Shown here in pieces: positions 1 through 5,656 of a DNA stretch of 5,656 nt. The notes beneath the pieces are model-generated. The model did no database searches and had not been told where the DNA came from. It worked only from the letters and a program-made list of their open reading frames with translations. Positions within the stretch are counted from its first letter, which is position 1; each line of letters opens with the position of its first letter. The position numbers were made by a program, and so were the translations under genes. Origin of the DNA: an uncultured Novosphingobium sp. (GTDB lineage: Bacteria; Pseudomonadota; Alphaproteobacteria; Sphingomonadales; Sphingomonadaceae); the NCBI GenBank assembly GCA_938005655.1, contig CALLNA010000123.1:1-5656 (forward strand). Direction: 5' to 3'.

Positions 1-796
1 TGATCAGGCGCTCGGTCTGGGTCGCGAAGATGCCGTGGGCCGCGCCCGCGTATTCGATCAGCCGAGCGTTCGGCACGGCCCTGGCCACGGCCCGCGCCGT
101 TGCATCGATCGGGACGGTCTTGTCGGCCGTGCCGTGGATCACCAGCGTGGGCACGGTCAGGCTGGCGAGGTCGGGGCGGAAGTCGGCCGAGCCGAAGGCC
201 CTGGCCGCGGCCAGGGTCGGATGGAGGCCGGCCTGCATCGCGGTGGCCCAGGCAAGGTCGAGGGTCTCGTCGTGGACCGGGGGCGAGACCAGACCGACTC
301 CGAAGAACTGCTTGAAGAACGACCGGAAGAAGTGCGGCCGGTCCTCGCGCAGGCCCCTGGCGATGGCGTCGAGCTGGTCCTGCGGCACGCCCTCGGGATT
401 GTCCTCGGTCCGGAGCATATAGGGCACCACCGAGGCGATCAGCGCAACCTGGGTCACGCCCTTGCCACCATGGCGCGACATGTAGCGCGCGACCTCGCCG
501 CCGCCCATCGAGAATCCGACCAGCGCGACGTTCTCGGTCGCGTCGCGCGCCTGCATCACGTCGGCCAGGTCGTCCGCGAAGGTGTCGTAGTCGTAGCCGG
601 TCCAGGGCTGCTGCGAGCGGCCGAAGCCGCGGCGGTCATAGGCTATGGCGCGGTAGCCGTTCTCGGCGAGGGCCAGGGCGACCGGGTCCCAGGAATCGGC
701 CGAGAGCGGCCAGCCGTGGATCAGCACTATCGGGCGGCCTTCACCCCAGGACTTGACGTAGAGGTGCGTGCCGTCGCGCGCTTCGACAATGGGCAT
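1..796 (-). CDS. alpha/beta hydrolase, chloroperoxidase/arylesterase-like (C-terminus cut by window edge)
   Basis: The minus-strand frame is open from ATG at 794-796 to the left edge: 265 codons with no stop. The protein begins MPIVEARDGTHLYVKSWGEG. It has the alpha/beta-hydrolase landmarks in order: the HGWP oxyanion-hole segment at residues 27-30, YDRRGFGRS after strand 4, the nucleophile elbow GFSMGG with Ser96, the acid Asp225 in HGTADKTVP, and the catalytic His254 in GAAHGIF. The full triad is therefore visible. The segment GYDYDTFADDLADVM and the elbow extension GGGEVARY are typical of the cofactor-free non-heme chloroperoxidase / perhydrolase / arylesterase branch (about 275 residues), so only some 10-15 residues should be missing. 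Substrate cannot be told from sequence; hydrolysis of a small ester is as likely as peroxidation. No signal peptide, so it is probably cytoplasmic. It is divergent from the radical SAM operon and shares its 176-bp upstream region; no functional link is evident. The start is fixed by a good ribosome-binding site. Confidence 0.93.
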   Translation of the reverse strand, partial: MPIVEARDGTHLYVKSWGEGRPIVLIHGWPLSADSWDPVALALAENGYRAIAYDRRGFGRSQQPWTGYDYDTFADDLADVMQARDATENVALVGFSMGGGEVARYMSRHGGKGVTQVALIASVVPYMLRTEDNPEGVPQDQLDAIARGLREDRPHFFRSFFKQFFGVGLVSPPVHDETLDLAWATAMQAGLHPTLAAARAFGSADFRPDLASLTVPTLVIHGTADKTVPIDATARAVARAVPNARLIEYAGAAHGIFATQTERLI

Positions 797-805
797 GGGG
801 AACGT

Positions 806-810
806 CTCCT
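806..810 (-). promoter_or_regulatory. ribosome-binding site of the hydrolase
   Basis: On the minus strand AGGAG (806-810) lies 9 nt upstream of the ATG at 794-796. This supports that start and contrasts with the divergent gene at 973, which has no such site. Confidence 0.75.
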
Positions 811-858
811 GCGCCCCGTCCGAAGATGAAGCGGGGGGTGAGGCGAAAGGTTCCCCGC

Positions 859-879
859 GATGCGGCGGAGATGCGGCGG
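859..879. repeat. 11-bp-period tandem GATGCGGCGG repeat
   Basis: The 10-mer GATGCGGCGG occurs at 859-868 and again at 870-879, separated by a single A. It lies between the hydrolase start and the distal SOS-box match. An 11-bp period places both copies on nearly the same face of the helix, which would suit a DNA-binding protein, but it could equally be a slippage duplication. No function is assigned. Confidence 0.6.
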
Positions 880-895
880 GCCGCGCTTTCGGGCG

Positions 896-910
896 GAACG
901 ACCGGCGAAC
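896..910. promoter_or_regulatory. second, distal LexA (SOS) box candidate
   Basis: The sequence is an exact GAAC-N7-GAAC: GAAC at 896-899, the 7-nt spacer GACCGGC, and GAAC at 907-910. It is in the same orientation as the proximal box and 59 bp upstream of it. The half-sites match the alphaproteobacterial LexA consensus (GTTC-N7-GTTC on the other strand). The spacer is GC-rich, whereas most functional boxes have AT-rich spacers, so affinity may be low. It could act cooperatively with the proximal box or on the divergent hydrolase promoter. Chance occurrence is possible. Confidence 0.4.
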
Positions 911-937
911 CTGCGACGAGCCGAATTCACTGCCCCT

Positions 938-965
938 TTGCAATATCTGGATTAGAACATATATA
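938..965 (+). promoter_or_regulatory. candidate sigma70-type promoter of the radical SAM operon
   Basis: TTGCAA (938-943) and TATATA (960-965) are separated by 16 bp and resemble -35 and -10 hexamers (four of six matches each to TTGACA and TATAAT). A start 7-8 nt after the -10 would fall at about 972-973, essentially on the A of the ATG. The stretch is AT-rich inside otherwise GC-rich DNA. The -10 lies inside the LexA box, so bound repressor would block RNA polymerase. Confidence 0.5.
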
Positions 966-969
966 GAAC
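955..969. promoter_or_regulatory. LexA (SOS) box of the radical SAM / UdgX operon
   Basis: GAAC (955-958), spacer ATATATA (959-965), GAAC (966-969) is an exact match to the direct-repeat LexA operator of Alphaproteobacteria, GTTC-N7-GTTC, read on the opposite strand. The spacer is fully AT, as in strong boxes. It covers the candidate -10 and ends 3 nt before the ATG at 973, an ideal place for repression. The genes it precedes are DNA-repair-like, which fits SOS control. LexA itself is not in the window. Confidence 0.75.
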
Positions 970-972
970 AAG

Positions 973-2268
973 ATGCCTGCCGAGAGTCTCCTTGACCGCC
1001 TTGCGATCCTGGCCGACGCCGCGAAGTACGATGCCTCCTGCGCCTCGTCGGGCACGGCGAAGCGGACGAGCAAGGGCGGACGGGGCATCGGTTCGACCGA
1101 GGGTATGGGCATCTGCCACGCCTACGCGCCGGACGGACGCTGCATCTCGCTTCTGAAACTCCTGCTGACCAACCACTGCGTGTTCGATTGCCACTATTGC
1201 GTGAACCGCAAGAGCTCGAACGTGAAGCGCGCGCGGTTCACCCCGCAGGAAGTGGCCGCCCTGACGCTGGGCTTCTACCGCCGCAACTACATCGAGGGGC
1301 TGTTCCTTTCCTCGGGTATCGTCAAAAGCTCCAGCCACACGATGGAGCAGTTGATCGAGGTCGCCCGCATCCTGCGCGAAGAGCACGACTTTCGCGGCTA
1401 TATCCATTTGAAGGCTATCCCCGAGGCCGATCCGGAGCTGATCCAGCGTGCCGGGCGCTTTGCCGATCGCGTGTCGATCAATGTCGAGCTGCCGACCGAG
1501 AACGGGCTGGCCCGGCTCGCCCCGGACAAGTCGGCCGCGACGATCGAGGGCGCGATGGCAGGGCTCGAGCAGGAGATAGTCGCCGCCAGGGATGCGAAAA
1601 AGCGTTTCAAGTCCGCGCCCGGGTTCGCGCCGGCGGGACAATCGACCCAGATGATCGTCGGCGCCGATGCGGCGACGGACGCCCAGATCGTCGGCAAGGC
1701 CTCGACGCTCTATGGACGCTTCAACCTGCGCCGGGTCTACTATTCGGCATTCAGCCCGATTCCCGACGCCAGCGCGGTCCTGCCGCTCAAGCGCCCGCCG
1801 CTGATCCGCGAGCACCGGCTTTACCAGTCGGACTGGCTGATGCGCTTCTACGGCTACCGGCCGCAGGAGGTGCAGCAGGCTGCGGGCGAGGACGGGATGC
1901 TGCCGCTGGACATCGATCCCAAGCTGGCCTGGGCGCTCAAGTTCCGCGAGCACTTCCCGGTCGACGTCAACCGCGGCTCGCGCGAGATGCTGCTGCGGGT
2001 GCCCGGGCTCGGCGTGCGGGCGGTCGACGCGCTGCTCGCGGCGCGGCGGCACCGTGCCTTGCGCCTTGCCGACGTGGCGCGGCTGACCGTCTCGGTCGCC
2101 CGGCTGCGCCCGTTCCTGATCGCCGCCGACTGGCGTCCGCTGGCGCTGACCGACCGCGCCGACCTGCGCGAGCTGGTCGTACCGCGGGCGCGAGCCGAGC
2201 AACTGGAGTTGTTCGCGGCGTGGCGCATCCTGCTTCCATGCCCGCGCCGGTGCCTGCGCCCGCAGTAG
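973..2268 (+). CDS. putative DNA modification/repair radical SAM protein (TIGR03916/COG4277 type)
   Basis: The 431-residue protein carries the radical SAM cluster motif C69-x3-C73-x2-C76 (CVFDCHYC), which would hold a [4Fe-4S] cluster that cleaves S-adenosylmethionine. The N-terminus (ILADAAKYDASC, GICHAYAPDGRCISLLK) is the signature of the family paired with UDG-like proteins, and includes further cysteines C23, C48 and C57. Residues about 60-290 form the SAM barrel, with LFLSSG at 110-115 after the first helix. A helix-hairpin-helix, LRVPGLGVRAVDALLAAR (341-358), follows and implies DNA binding. The C-terminus from about 390 is less conserved. Substrate and product are unknown; repair or modification of a DNA base is the family inference. 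The ATG at 973 is the only credible start: an in-frame TAG lies at 964-966, and later ATGs would delete the conserved N-terminus. No Shine-Dalgarno precedes it, so a leaderless transcript is likely. The 3' end overlaps the next gene by 31 nt, and a LexA box overlaps the promoter. Confidence 0.93.
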   Translation: MPAESLLDRLAILADAAKYDASCASSGTAKRTSKGGRGIGSTEGMGICHAYAPDGRCISLLKLLLTNHCVFDCHYCVNRKSSNVKRARFTPQEVAALTLGFYRRNYIEGLFLSSGIVKSSSHTMEQLIEVARILREEHDFRGYIHLKAIPEADPELIQRAGRFADRVSINVELPTENGLARLAPDKSAATIEGAMAGLEQEIVAARDAKKRFKSAPGFAPAGQSTQMIVGADAATDAQIVGKASTLYGRFNLRRVYYSAFSPIPDASAVLPLKRPPLIREHRLYQSDWLMRFYGYRPQEVQQAAGEDGMLPLDIDPKLAWALKFREHFPVDVNRGSREMLLRVPGLGVRAVDALLAARRHRALRLADVARLTVSVARLRPFLIAADWRPLALTDRADLRELVVPRARAEQLELFAAWRILLPCPRRCLRPQ

Positions 2269-3647
2269 GCAGCCATGCCGTGTTGCTGACGGCCGCCGAC
2301 GACTTCGACGGCTGGCGCGAGGCAGCTCGCCAAGCGGTGATGGCCGGTATCCCGCCCGAGCGGATCGTCTGGACCGAGCCCGACCAAGCCCCCGACCTGT
2401 TCGCCGCGCCGGGGCGGGGCCTGCCGGTTTCGCCGAACGACGCCTCGCGCCCGTACGTGCCGCGCGCCTTCCTCGACCTCGCCCGGATGGCGGCGCTCCA
2501 TGCCGATCCGCAGCGCTTCGCCGTGCTTTACCGGCTGCTCTGGCGGTTCCAGCGCAGCCCCGGCCTGCTGGAGGACGCCGCCGATCCGGAGGTTCGGCGG
2601 CTCCACGCGCTGGCCCGCGCGGTGCGGCGCGACATCCACAAGATGCGCGCCTTCGTCCGCTTCCGCGCCGTGACGGATGCGGACGGCGAGCGCTATGTCG
2701 CCTGGTTCGAACCGGGGCATCACATCCTGCGCGCCAACGCGGCGTTCTTCGTCAACCGCTTTACCGCCATGCGCTGGTCGATCCTGACCCCATCGGGCGC
2801 GCTGCACTGGGACGGTGCGTGCCTGTGCGAAGGCCCACCCGCCGCGCGCGGCGATGCCCCTGCCGGCGACGACATGGAGGCGCTCTGGCGGCGCTACTAT
2901 GCATCGATCTTCAATCCCGCGCGCTTGAAGGTCGACGCGATGCTCAGGGAGATGCCGCGCAAGTATTGGCGAAACCTGCCCGAGGCGGCGCTGATCCCCG
3001 CGTTGGTCGCCGGGGCGCAGGCGCGCGAGGCGGCGATGGTGGATCGGGGCAAGGCCTTGTTCGACGAGGAGCGCCCGCGGTCGCTCGACGCGATCGTAGC
3101 GCAGGGCCAGACGTGCCGCCGCTGTCCGATCGGCTGCAACGGCACGCGCGCGGTCGCCGGGGAAGGGCCGGTCGGCGCGAGTCTGATGATCGTCGGCGAG
3201 CAGCCCGGCGATGTCGAGGAGCAGATGGGCCGTCCGTTCGTCGGCCCGGCCGGGCGGCTGCTGCGCGCGGCGCTGGCGGAAGTGGGGATCGACGCGGGGC
3301 GGGCCTACGTCACCAACGCGGTCAAGCACTTCAAGTTCGTGCCGCGCGGCAAGCGCCGGCTTCACCAGTCGCCGAACGCGGGCGAGATCGACACCTGCCG
3401 CTGGTGGGTCGAGAGCGAGCGGCTGCTCGTGCGGCCAAGGCTGGTTCTGGCCTTGGGAGCGAGCGCGGCGCGGGCGATGCTCGGCAAGACCGTCAGCGTG
3501 CAGAAGGTGCGCGGCGAGCCGATGGCGCTGGATGACGGCAGCGAGCTGTGGATCACGACCCACCCTTCCTACCTGCTGCGCTTGCAGGACGAGGGCAGGG
3601 CGCTGGAGGAGGAGAGGTTCGCCGCCGACCTGCGCAAGGCGGATTGA
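2238..3647 (+). CDS. DUF4130 (TIGR03915) - UdgX-type uracil-DNA glycosylase fusion protein
   Basis: The 469-residue protein has two parts. Residues about 15-260 match the DUF4130/TIGR03915 'probable DNA metabolism' domain: DFDGWREAAR near the start, HKMRAFVRFR (134-143), EPGHHIL, and MPRKYWRNLPE (239-249). Residues about 285-469 are a family-4-like uracil-DNA glycosylase of the UdgX kind: GEQPGD (320-325), RPFVGPAGRLL, VTNAVKHFKF (358-367), the diagnostic loop KRRLH (372-376), and HPS (442-444). In characterised UdgX the histidine of this loop, here His376, bonds covalently to the abasic sugar after uracil removal. Cysteines C293, C296 and C387 are placed to bind the iron-sulfur cluster; C300 is an extra nearby cysteine. 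The start is uncertain. ATG 2238 overlaps the upstream gene by 31 nt and gives a Pro/Ala-rich leader; GTG 2280 would start right at the conserved domain. It is very likely co-transcribed with the radical SAM gene. Confidence 0.92.
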   Translation: MPAPVPAPAVGSHAVLLTAADDFDGWREAARQAVMAGIPPERIVWTEPDQAPDLFAAPGRGLPVSPNDASRPYVPRAFLDLARMAALHADPQRFAVLYRLLWRFQRSPGLLEDAADPEVRRLHALARAVRRDIHKMRAFVRFRAVTDADGERYVAWFEPGHHILRANAAFFVNRFTAMRWSILTPSGALHWDGACLCEGPPAARGDAPAGDDMEALWRRYYASIFNPARLKVDAMLREMPRKYWRNLPEAALIPALVAGAQAREAAMVDRGKALFDEERPRSLDAIVAQGQTCRRCPIGCNGTRAVAGEGPVGASLMIVGEQPGDVEEQMGRPFVGPAGRLLRAALAEVGIDAGRAYVTNAVKHFKFVPRGKRRLHQSPNAGEIDTCRWWVESERLLVRPRLVLALGASAARAMLGKTVSVQKVRGEPMALDDGSELWITTHPSYLLRLQDEGRALEEERFAADLRKAD

Positions 3648-3650
3648 GTC

Positions 3651-3680
3651 CCTCCCATTTGTGTTTCGCGAAGTGGGGGG
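3651..3680 (+). terminator. hairpin after the UdgX gene, possible operon terminator
   Basis: CCTCCCATTT (3651-3660) can pair with AAGTGGGGGG (3671-3680) as a 10-bp stem with two G-U pairs and a 10-nt loop, starting 3 nt after the TGA at 3645-3647. It is followed only by ATTGTG, so there is no U-tract. It may be a weak or factor-assisted terminator. Confidence 0.45.
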
Positions 3681-3703
3681 ATTGTGAGGTGACACAGGCT
3701 GTC

Positions 3704-4008
3704 CACACGCCGGCGGCCGATCTGATCCGGCAGGTCGGGTTATCGAGGCAAACGCTCTACAGTTGGCAGCGGCAATATGCGGGGCTGGAATCGGACCAAG
3801 TTCGTGAGTTCAAGTGGAGGTGAGGAGACGCGCGGCTGAAGAAACTGGTGGCGGAACTGAGCCTGGACAAAGCGGTCAGTCAGGATGCGTCGTCAAAAAA
3901 GCTCCCCGGCCGGCGCTCATTAGGAGGTTGGCAGGCGCCGTGATGCTGTGCCGACCGTCGGGCCGCTCCTGCCTTGCAGATACGAGCACGCTGTATGCGT
4001 ACATGAGT
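3704..4008 (+). pseudogene. IS3-family (IS407-like) transposase remnant, orfA plus start of orfB
   Basis: Translation from about 3704 reads TPAADLIRQVGLSRQTLYSW, then QRQYAGLESDQVREFK. This is the helix-turn-helix part of an IS3-family OrfA. An in-frame TGA at 3821-3823 breaks it where the family normally has a leucine-zipper stretch. The same frame resumes with RLKKLVAELSLDKAVSQDAS and SKK, closely resembling the OrfA C-terminus (LKKLVAELSLDKAMLQD-type). After the AAAAAAG at 3895-3901, the -1 frame continues as RPALIRRLAGAVM, then a degraded SERRAC-like segment and LADTSTLYAYMS, resembling the beginning of OrfB. The N-terminus of OrfA and all of the DDE catalytic domain are missing, and no convincing terminal inverted repeats are seen, so the element is dead. 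It sits between two convergent genes. The IS407-group assignment is from remembered family patterns. Confidence 0.8.
3895..3901 (+). other. A_AAA_AAG programmed -1 frameshift heptamer of the IS remnant
   Basis: In the OrfA frame the bases split as A|AAA|AAG, the phasing needed for tandem -1 slippage in IS3-family elements. The frame entered after slippage (codons from 3901) is the one that carries the OrfB-like residues RPALIRRLAGAVM. The CCGGCCGG palindrome at 3906-3913 is just downstream. The signal is no longer useful because upstream and downstream reading frames are broken. Confidence 0.7.
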
Positions 4009-4033
4009 ACGTCAGCGGGTCACCTCGGGTGAC
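3998..4033. repeat. two adjacent short perfect hairpins at the remnant's 3' end
   Basis: CGTAC-ATGA-GTACG (3998-4011) and GTCACC-TCG-GGTGAC (4019-4033) are perfect 5-bp and 6-bp inverted repeats, 7 nt apart. They fall where recognisable transposase similarity ends. They may be inert remains or weak transcript structures. The stretch from 4034 to 4106 shows nothing recognisable. Confidence 0.45.
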
Positions 4034-4106
4034 GAATTGAAGTAGCGGAACGGAGTGGCCGGTCCCGTTTCTAGAAGTGTTTAGATCAGCCTGCTGTGTT
4101 GGTCTG

Positions 4107-4132
4107 GCATCGCCGCCGTTAGGCAGCGATGC
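4107..4132 (-). terminator. stem-loop downstream of the TonB-dependent receptor gene
   Basis: GCATCGC (4107-4113) and GCGATGC (4126-4132) pair perfectly. After one C/A mismatch, GCC (4115-4117) and GGC (4122-4124) extend the stem around a GTTA tetraloop. It begins 20 nt past the receptor's stop codon on the minus strand. No T-tract follows in that direction, so a Rho-independent terminator is not proven; a 3'-end-stabilising hairpin is the alternative. Confidence 0.45.
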
Positions 4133-4152
4133 GCCAACTTGATGAAGCCAGT

Positions 4153-5656
4153 TCAAAATGTTTTGCGAACCTGGACGCCCCAGGTGCGGGGGTCGCCGAA
4201 TGTGCCGACATAATATCCATTCGGGCCATAATTGTTGGCTGACGTCTGATACCGTCTGTCGGTCAGGTTCTTGCCGAATACTGCAAGGTCGAGCTTCATG
4301 CTGTCGATGTGCCAACTGATCCGCGCGTCTAGCAGGCCATAGCCCTCCTGCACCGCCCCGACCGCGTCGTCCACGTCTTCGGATAGATTGTTCGCGCCGA
4401 TCCAGGCGAAGTTTCCGGTCAGTTGGATCGTGCCGCTCTTGACCGGGAATTCGTAGGTGGCGCCCAGATTGTACGTCCATTTCGGAGAGGCGTAGGGGCG
4501 GCTGCTGAGATCGAGCAGATTGCCGGCCGCGTCGAGTGCGCGGAAGGTGTCGTATTTCGCGTGCAGATAGGCGACGTTCGCGGACAGCGTGAGGCCGTCG
4601 GTGGGGCGGGCGGTCAATTCCAGCTCTCCACCGTAGAGCGTCGCCTTGGCCGCATTGCGGAACAACTGCACCGGAAATCCATCGACCACGTCGCGTACGC
4701 GGGCTTGGATGTCCTTGTAGTCCTGATAGAAGGCGGCGCCGTTCAGGCGAACTCGGCGGTCGAACAGGTCCGCCTTGAAGCCGATTTCGTAGTTCGTCAC
4801 GCTTTCGGGCAGGAAGGGCGTATAAACGGCCTCCAGGGCCGCAACGGTCGGCTGCACGGCGGTGGACCCTTGCCAGGTCAGTCCGCCTGCGCGGTAGCCG
4901 GTGCTGATCGATCCATAGACCATCACGTTCTCGACAGGGCGCCAGTCCGCGCTGATCAGCCAGGTTACCTTGTCGTATTTGGTCGCGACCTTGTAGCTGC
5001 AATTCGGGAACACCGGGCCGCCGGCCGCTGGAGCCAGCAGAAGACACTGCGCCGGCGACCCGCCCGGCAGCAACGGTTCCAGCGCCAGCGAGGGATCCAG
5101 CCGGTTCTTTGAATCAATCGCGCGGGTATCGTGGGTATAGCGGATGCCGCCTGTCCCCCGCAGATTGTCGGACAGATGATATACGGCCTGCGCATAGAGC
5201 GCAAAGCTGGTATTCTTTACGCCCGCCTCAGAAACGCGCGAGCGGTTCGCGTCGATGTAAAGGCGGTTGTTGCTGGGAACCAACTCGTTGCCGGTCTCGC
5301 GGTTGTAGTAGGCGCCCAACTGCCAATCGAGCCCGCGGTTGTCGATCGCGGAAAGCTGTAGCTCCTGGCTGAAGTTCTGTTGGGTCGTATCCTGGACGGT
5401 GAAGCCGATATCAAACGGCGTGCCGTCTGTATCCTGGAAATAGCTGCGGCTGAGCTTGCGGTAGGCGGTGATCGATTTGGCCGTGACGTTGCCGATATCG
5501 ACCTCGATCGTGCCCGAAAAACCATAGTGGTCCAGCCGGTCGTACAGCAGAGGCAAGTTTTGCGCGCCCGTCGCGAAGCCGTCGAACTTGCTGCCCTGCT
5601 GATAGGCAGTGAAATAGGAGAGCCATTGGTTATAGGCGGTTAGTCGATCGGCGGCC
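4153..5656 (-). CDS. TonB-dependent outer-membrane receptor (N-terminus beyond window edge)
   Basis: The minus-strand frame is open from the right edge to the TGA at 4153-4155: 500 residues, about two thirds of a typical 700-800-residue receptor. The visible part is mainly the 22-strand beta-barrel: alternating amphipathic strands such as FALYAQAVYHLSDNL and GTGGIRYTHDTR, the barrel landmarks VYGSISTGYRAGGLTW and NYEIGFKADLFDRRVRLNGA, then FGKNLTDRRY. It ends in RKTF, with the C-terminal phenylalanine recognised by the BAM assembly machinery. The signal peptide, TonB box and most or all of the plug domain are outside the window. The protein would import a siderophore or other large ligand using TonB energy; the ligand cannot be deduced. 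One extracellular-type loop has two cysteines (codons at 5044-5046 and 4999-5001) that could form a disulfide. Sphingomonads carry many such receptors. It converges on the UdgX operon across the IS remnant. No frame break is seen in this part. Confidence 0.93.
   Translation of the reverse strand, partial: AADRLTAYNQWLSYFTAYQQGSKFDGFATGAQNLPLLYDRLDHYGFSGTIEVDIGNVTAKSITAYRKLSRSYFQDTDGTPFDIGFTVQDTTQQNFSQELQLSAIDNRGLDWQLGAYYNRETGNELVPSNNRLYIDANRSRVSEAGVKNTSFALYAQAVYHLSDNLRGTGGIRYTHDTRAIDSKNRLDPSLALEPLLPGGSPAQCLLLAPAAGGPVFPNCSYKVATKYDKVTWLISADWRPVENVMVYGSISTGYRAGGLTWQGSTAVQPTVAALEAVYTPFLPESVTNYEIGFKADLFDRRVRLNGAAFYQDYKDIQARVRDVVDGFPVQLFRNAAKATLYGGELELTARPTDGLTLSANVAYLHAKYDTFRALDAAGNLLDLSSRPYASPKWTYNLGATYEFPVKSGTIQLTGNFAWIGANNLSEDVDDAVGAVQEGYGLLDARISWHIDSMKLDLAVFGKNLTDRRYQTSANNYGPNGYYVGTFGDPRTWGVQVRKTF

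Noticed and set aside
35..829. 264-codon plus-strand open frame opposite the hydrolase
   Set aside because: It is the antisense shadow of a clear alpha/beta hydrolase; its translation is Arg/Gly/Val-rich and has no recognisable domain.
727..995. Small open frames across the divergent intergenic region (727-930 minus, 768-995 plus)
   Set aside because: They overlap the hydrolase start or the operator region, have no credible ribosome-binding site, and encode basic low-complexity peptides.
952..2202. 416-codon minus-strand open frame opposite the radical SAM gene
   Set aside because: Its composition (Arg, Gln, His, Leu rich) is typical of antisense frames in high-GC genes, and the plus strand carries conserved motifs throughout.
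1188..2237. Upstream extension of the UdgX frame to position 1188
   Set aside because: This part overlaps the radical SAM gene in another frame and translates to low-complexity Arg/Ala/Gly sequence; the conserved DUF4130 domain begins only after about 2280.
1854..3695. 613-codon minus-strand open frame across the operon
   Set aside because: Antisense shadow of the radical SAM 3' end and the UdgX fusion. Length alone is not evidence at this GC content.
3688..4033. GGTGAC at 3688-3693 and again at 4028-4033, as a possible target-site duplication around the IS remnant
   Set aside because: Six bases can recur by chance, the second copy is part of a palindrome, and the IS407 group is usually associated with a 4-bp duplication.
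3920..5047. 375-codon minus-strand open frame overlapping the receptor
   Set aside because: It is an alternative frame of the receptor gene, which has clear barrel motifs in the other minus-strand frame.

Overview
The window is high-GC DNA from what looks like an alphaproteobacterium, most likely a sphingomonad (Novosphingobium, Sphingobium or a relative). The support is GC-rich codon use, an alphaproteobacterial-type LexA box (GAAC-N7-GAAC), and a sphingomonad-style TonB-dependent receptor. This is inference from sequence features, and no marker gene is present.

Layout: (1) 1-796, minus strand: an alpha/beta hydrolase of the cofactor-free chloroperoxidase/esterase type, cut at its C-terminus by the window edge. 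(2) 797-972: a divergent intergenic region with two exact GAAC-N7-GAAC sites. The proximal site overlaps a candidate -10 element and ends 3 nt before the ATG of the next gene. (3) 973-3647, plus strand: a two-gene operon. The first gene encodes a radical SAM protein with a C-terminal helix-hairpin-helix (TIGR03916/COG4277 type). The second encodes a fusion of a DUF4130/TIGR03915 domain with a UdgX-type uracil-DNA glycosylase domain that carries the KRRLH motif. A hairpin follows the operon. (4) 3648-4152: a 505-bp gap between convergent genes. It holds a decayed IS3-family (IS407-like) transposase remnant that still has a correctly phased A_AAA_AAG frameshift heptamer, plus several small hairpins. 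(5) 4153-5656, minus strand: the C-terminal 500 residues of a TonB-dependent outer-membrane receptor, whose N-terminus lies beyond the right edge.

The most interesting unit is the radical SAM / DUF4130-UdgX operon. The pairing of these families is known from protein-family definitions, but its biochemical role is, to my knowledge, unsettled. Here the sequence puts it under a probable LexA (SOS) operator, which suggests DNA-damage induction. The first gene also appears to be translated from a leaderless mRNA. The hydrolase, IS remnant and receptor look like unrelated neighbours.
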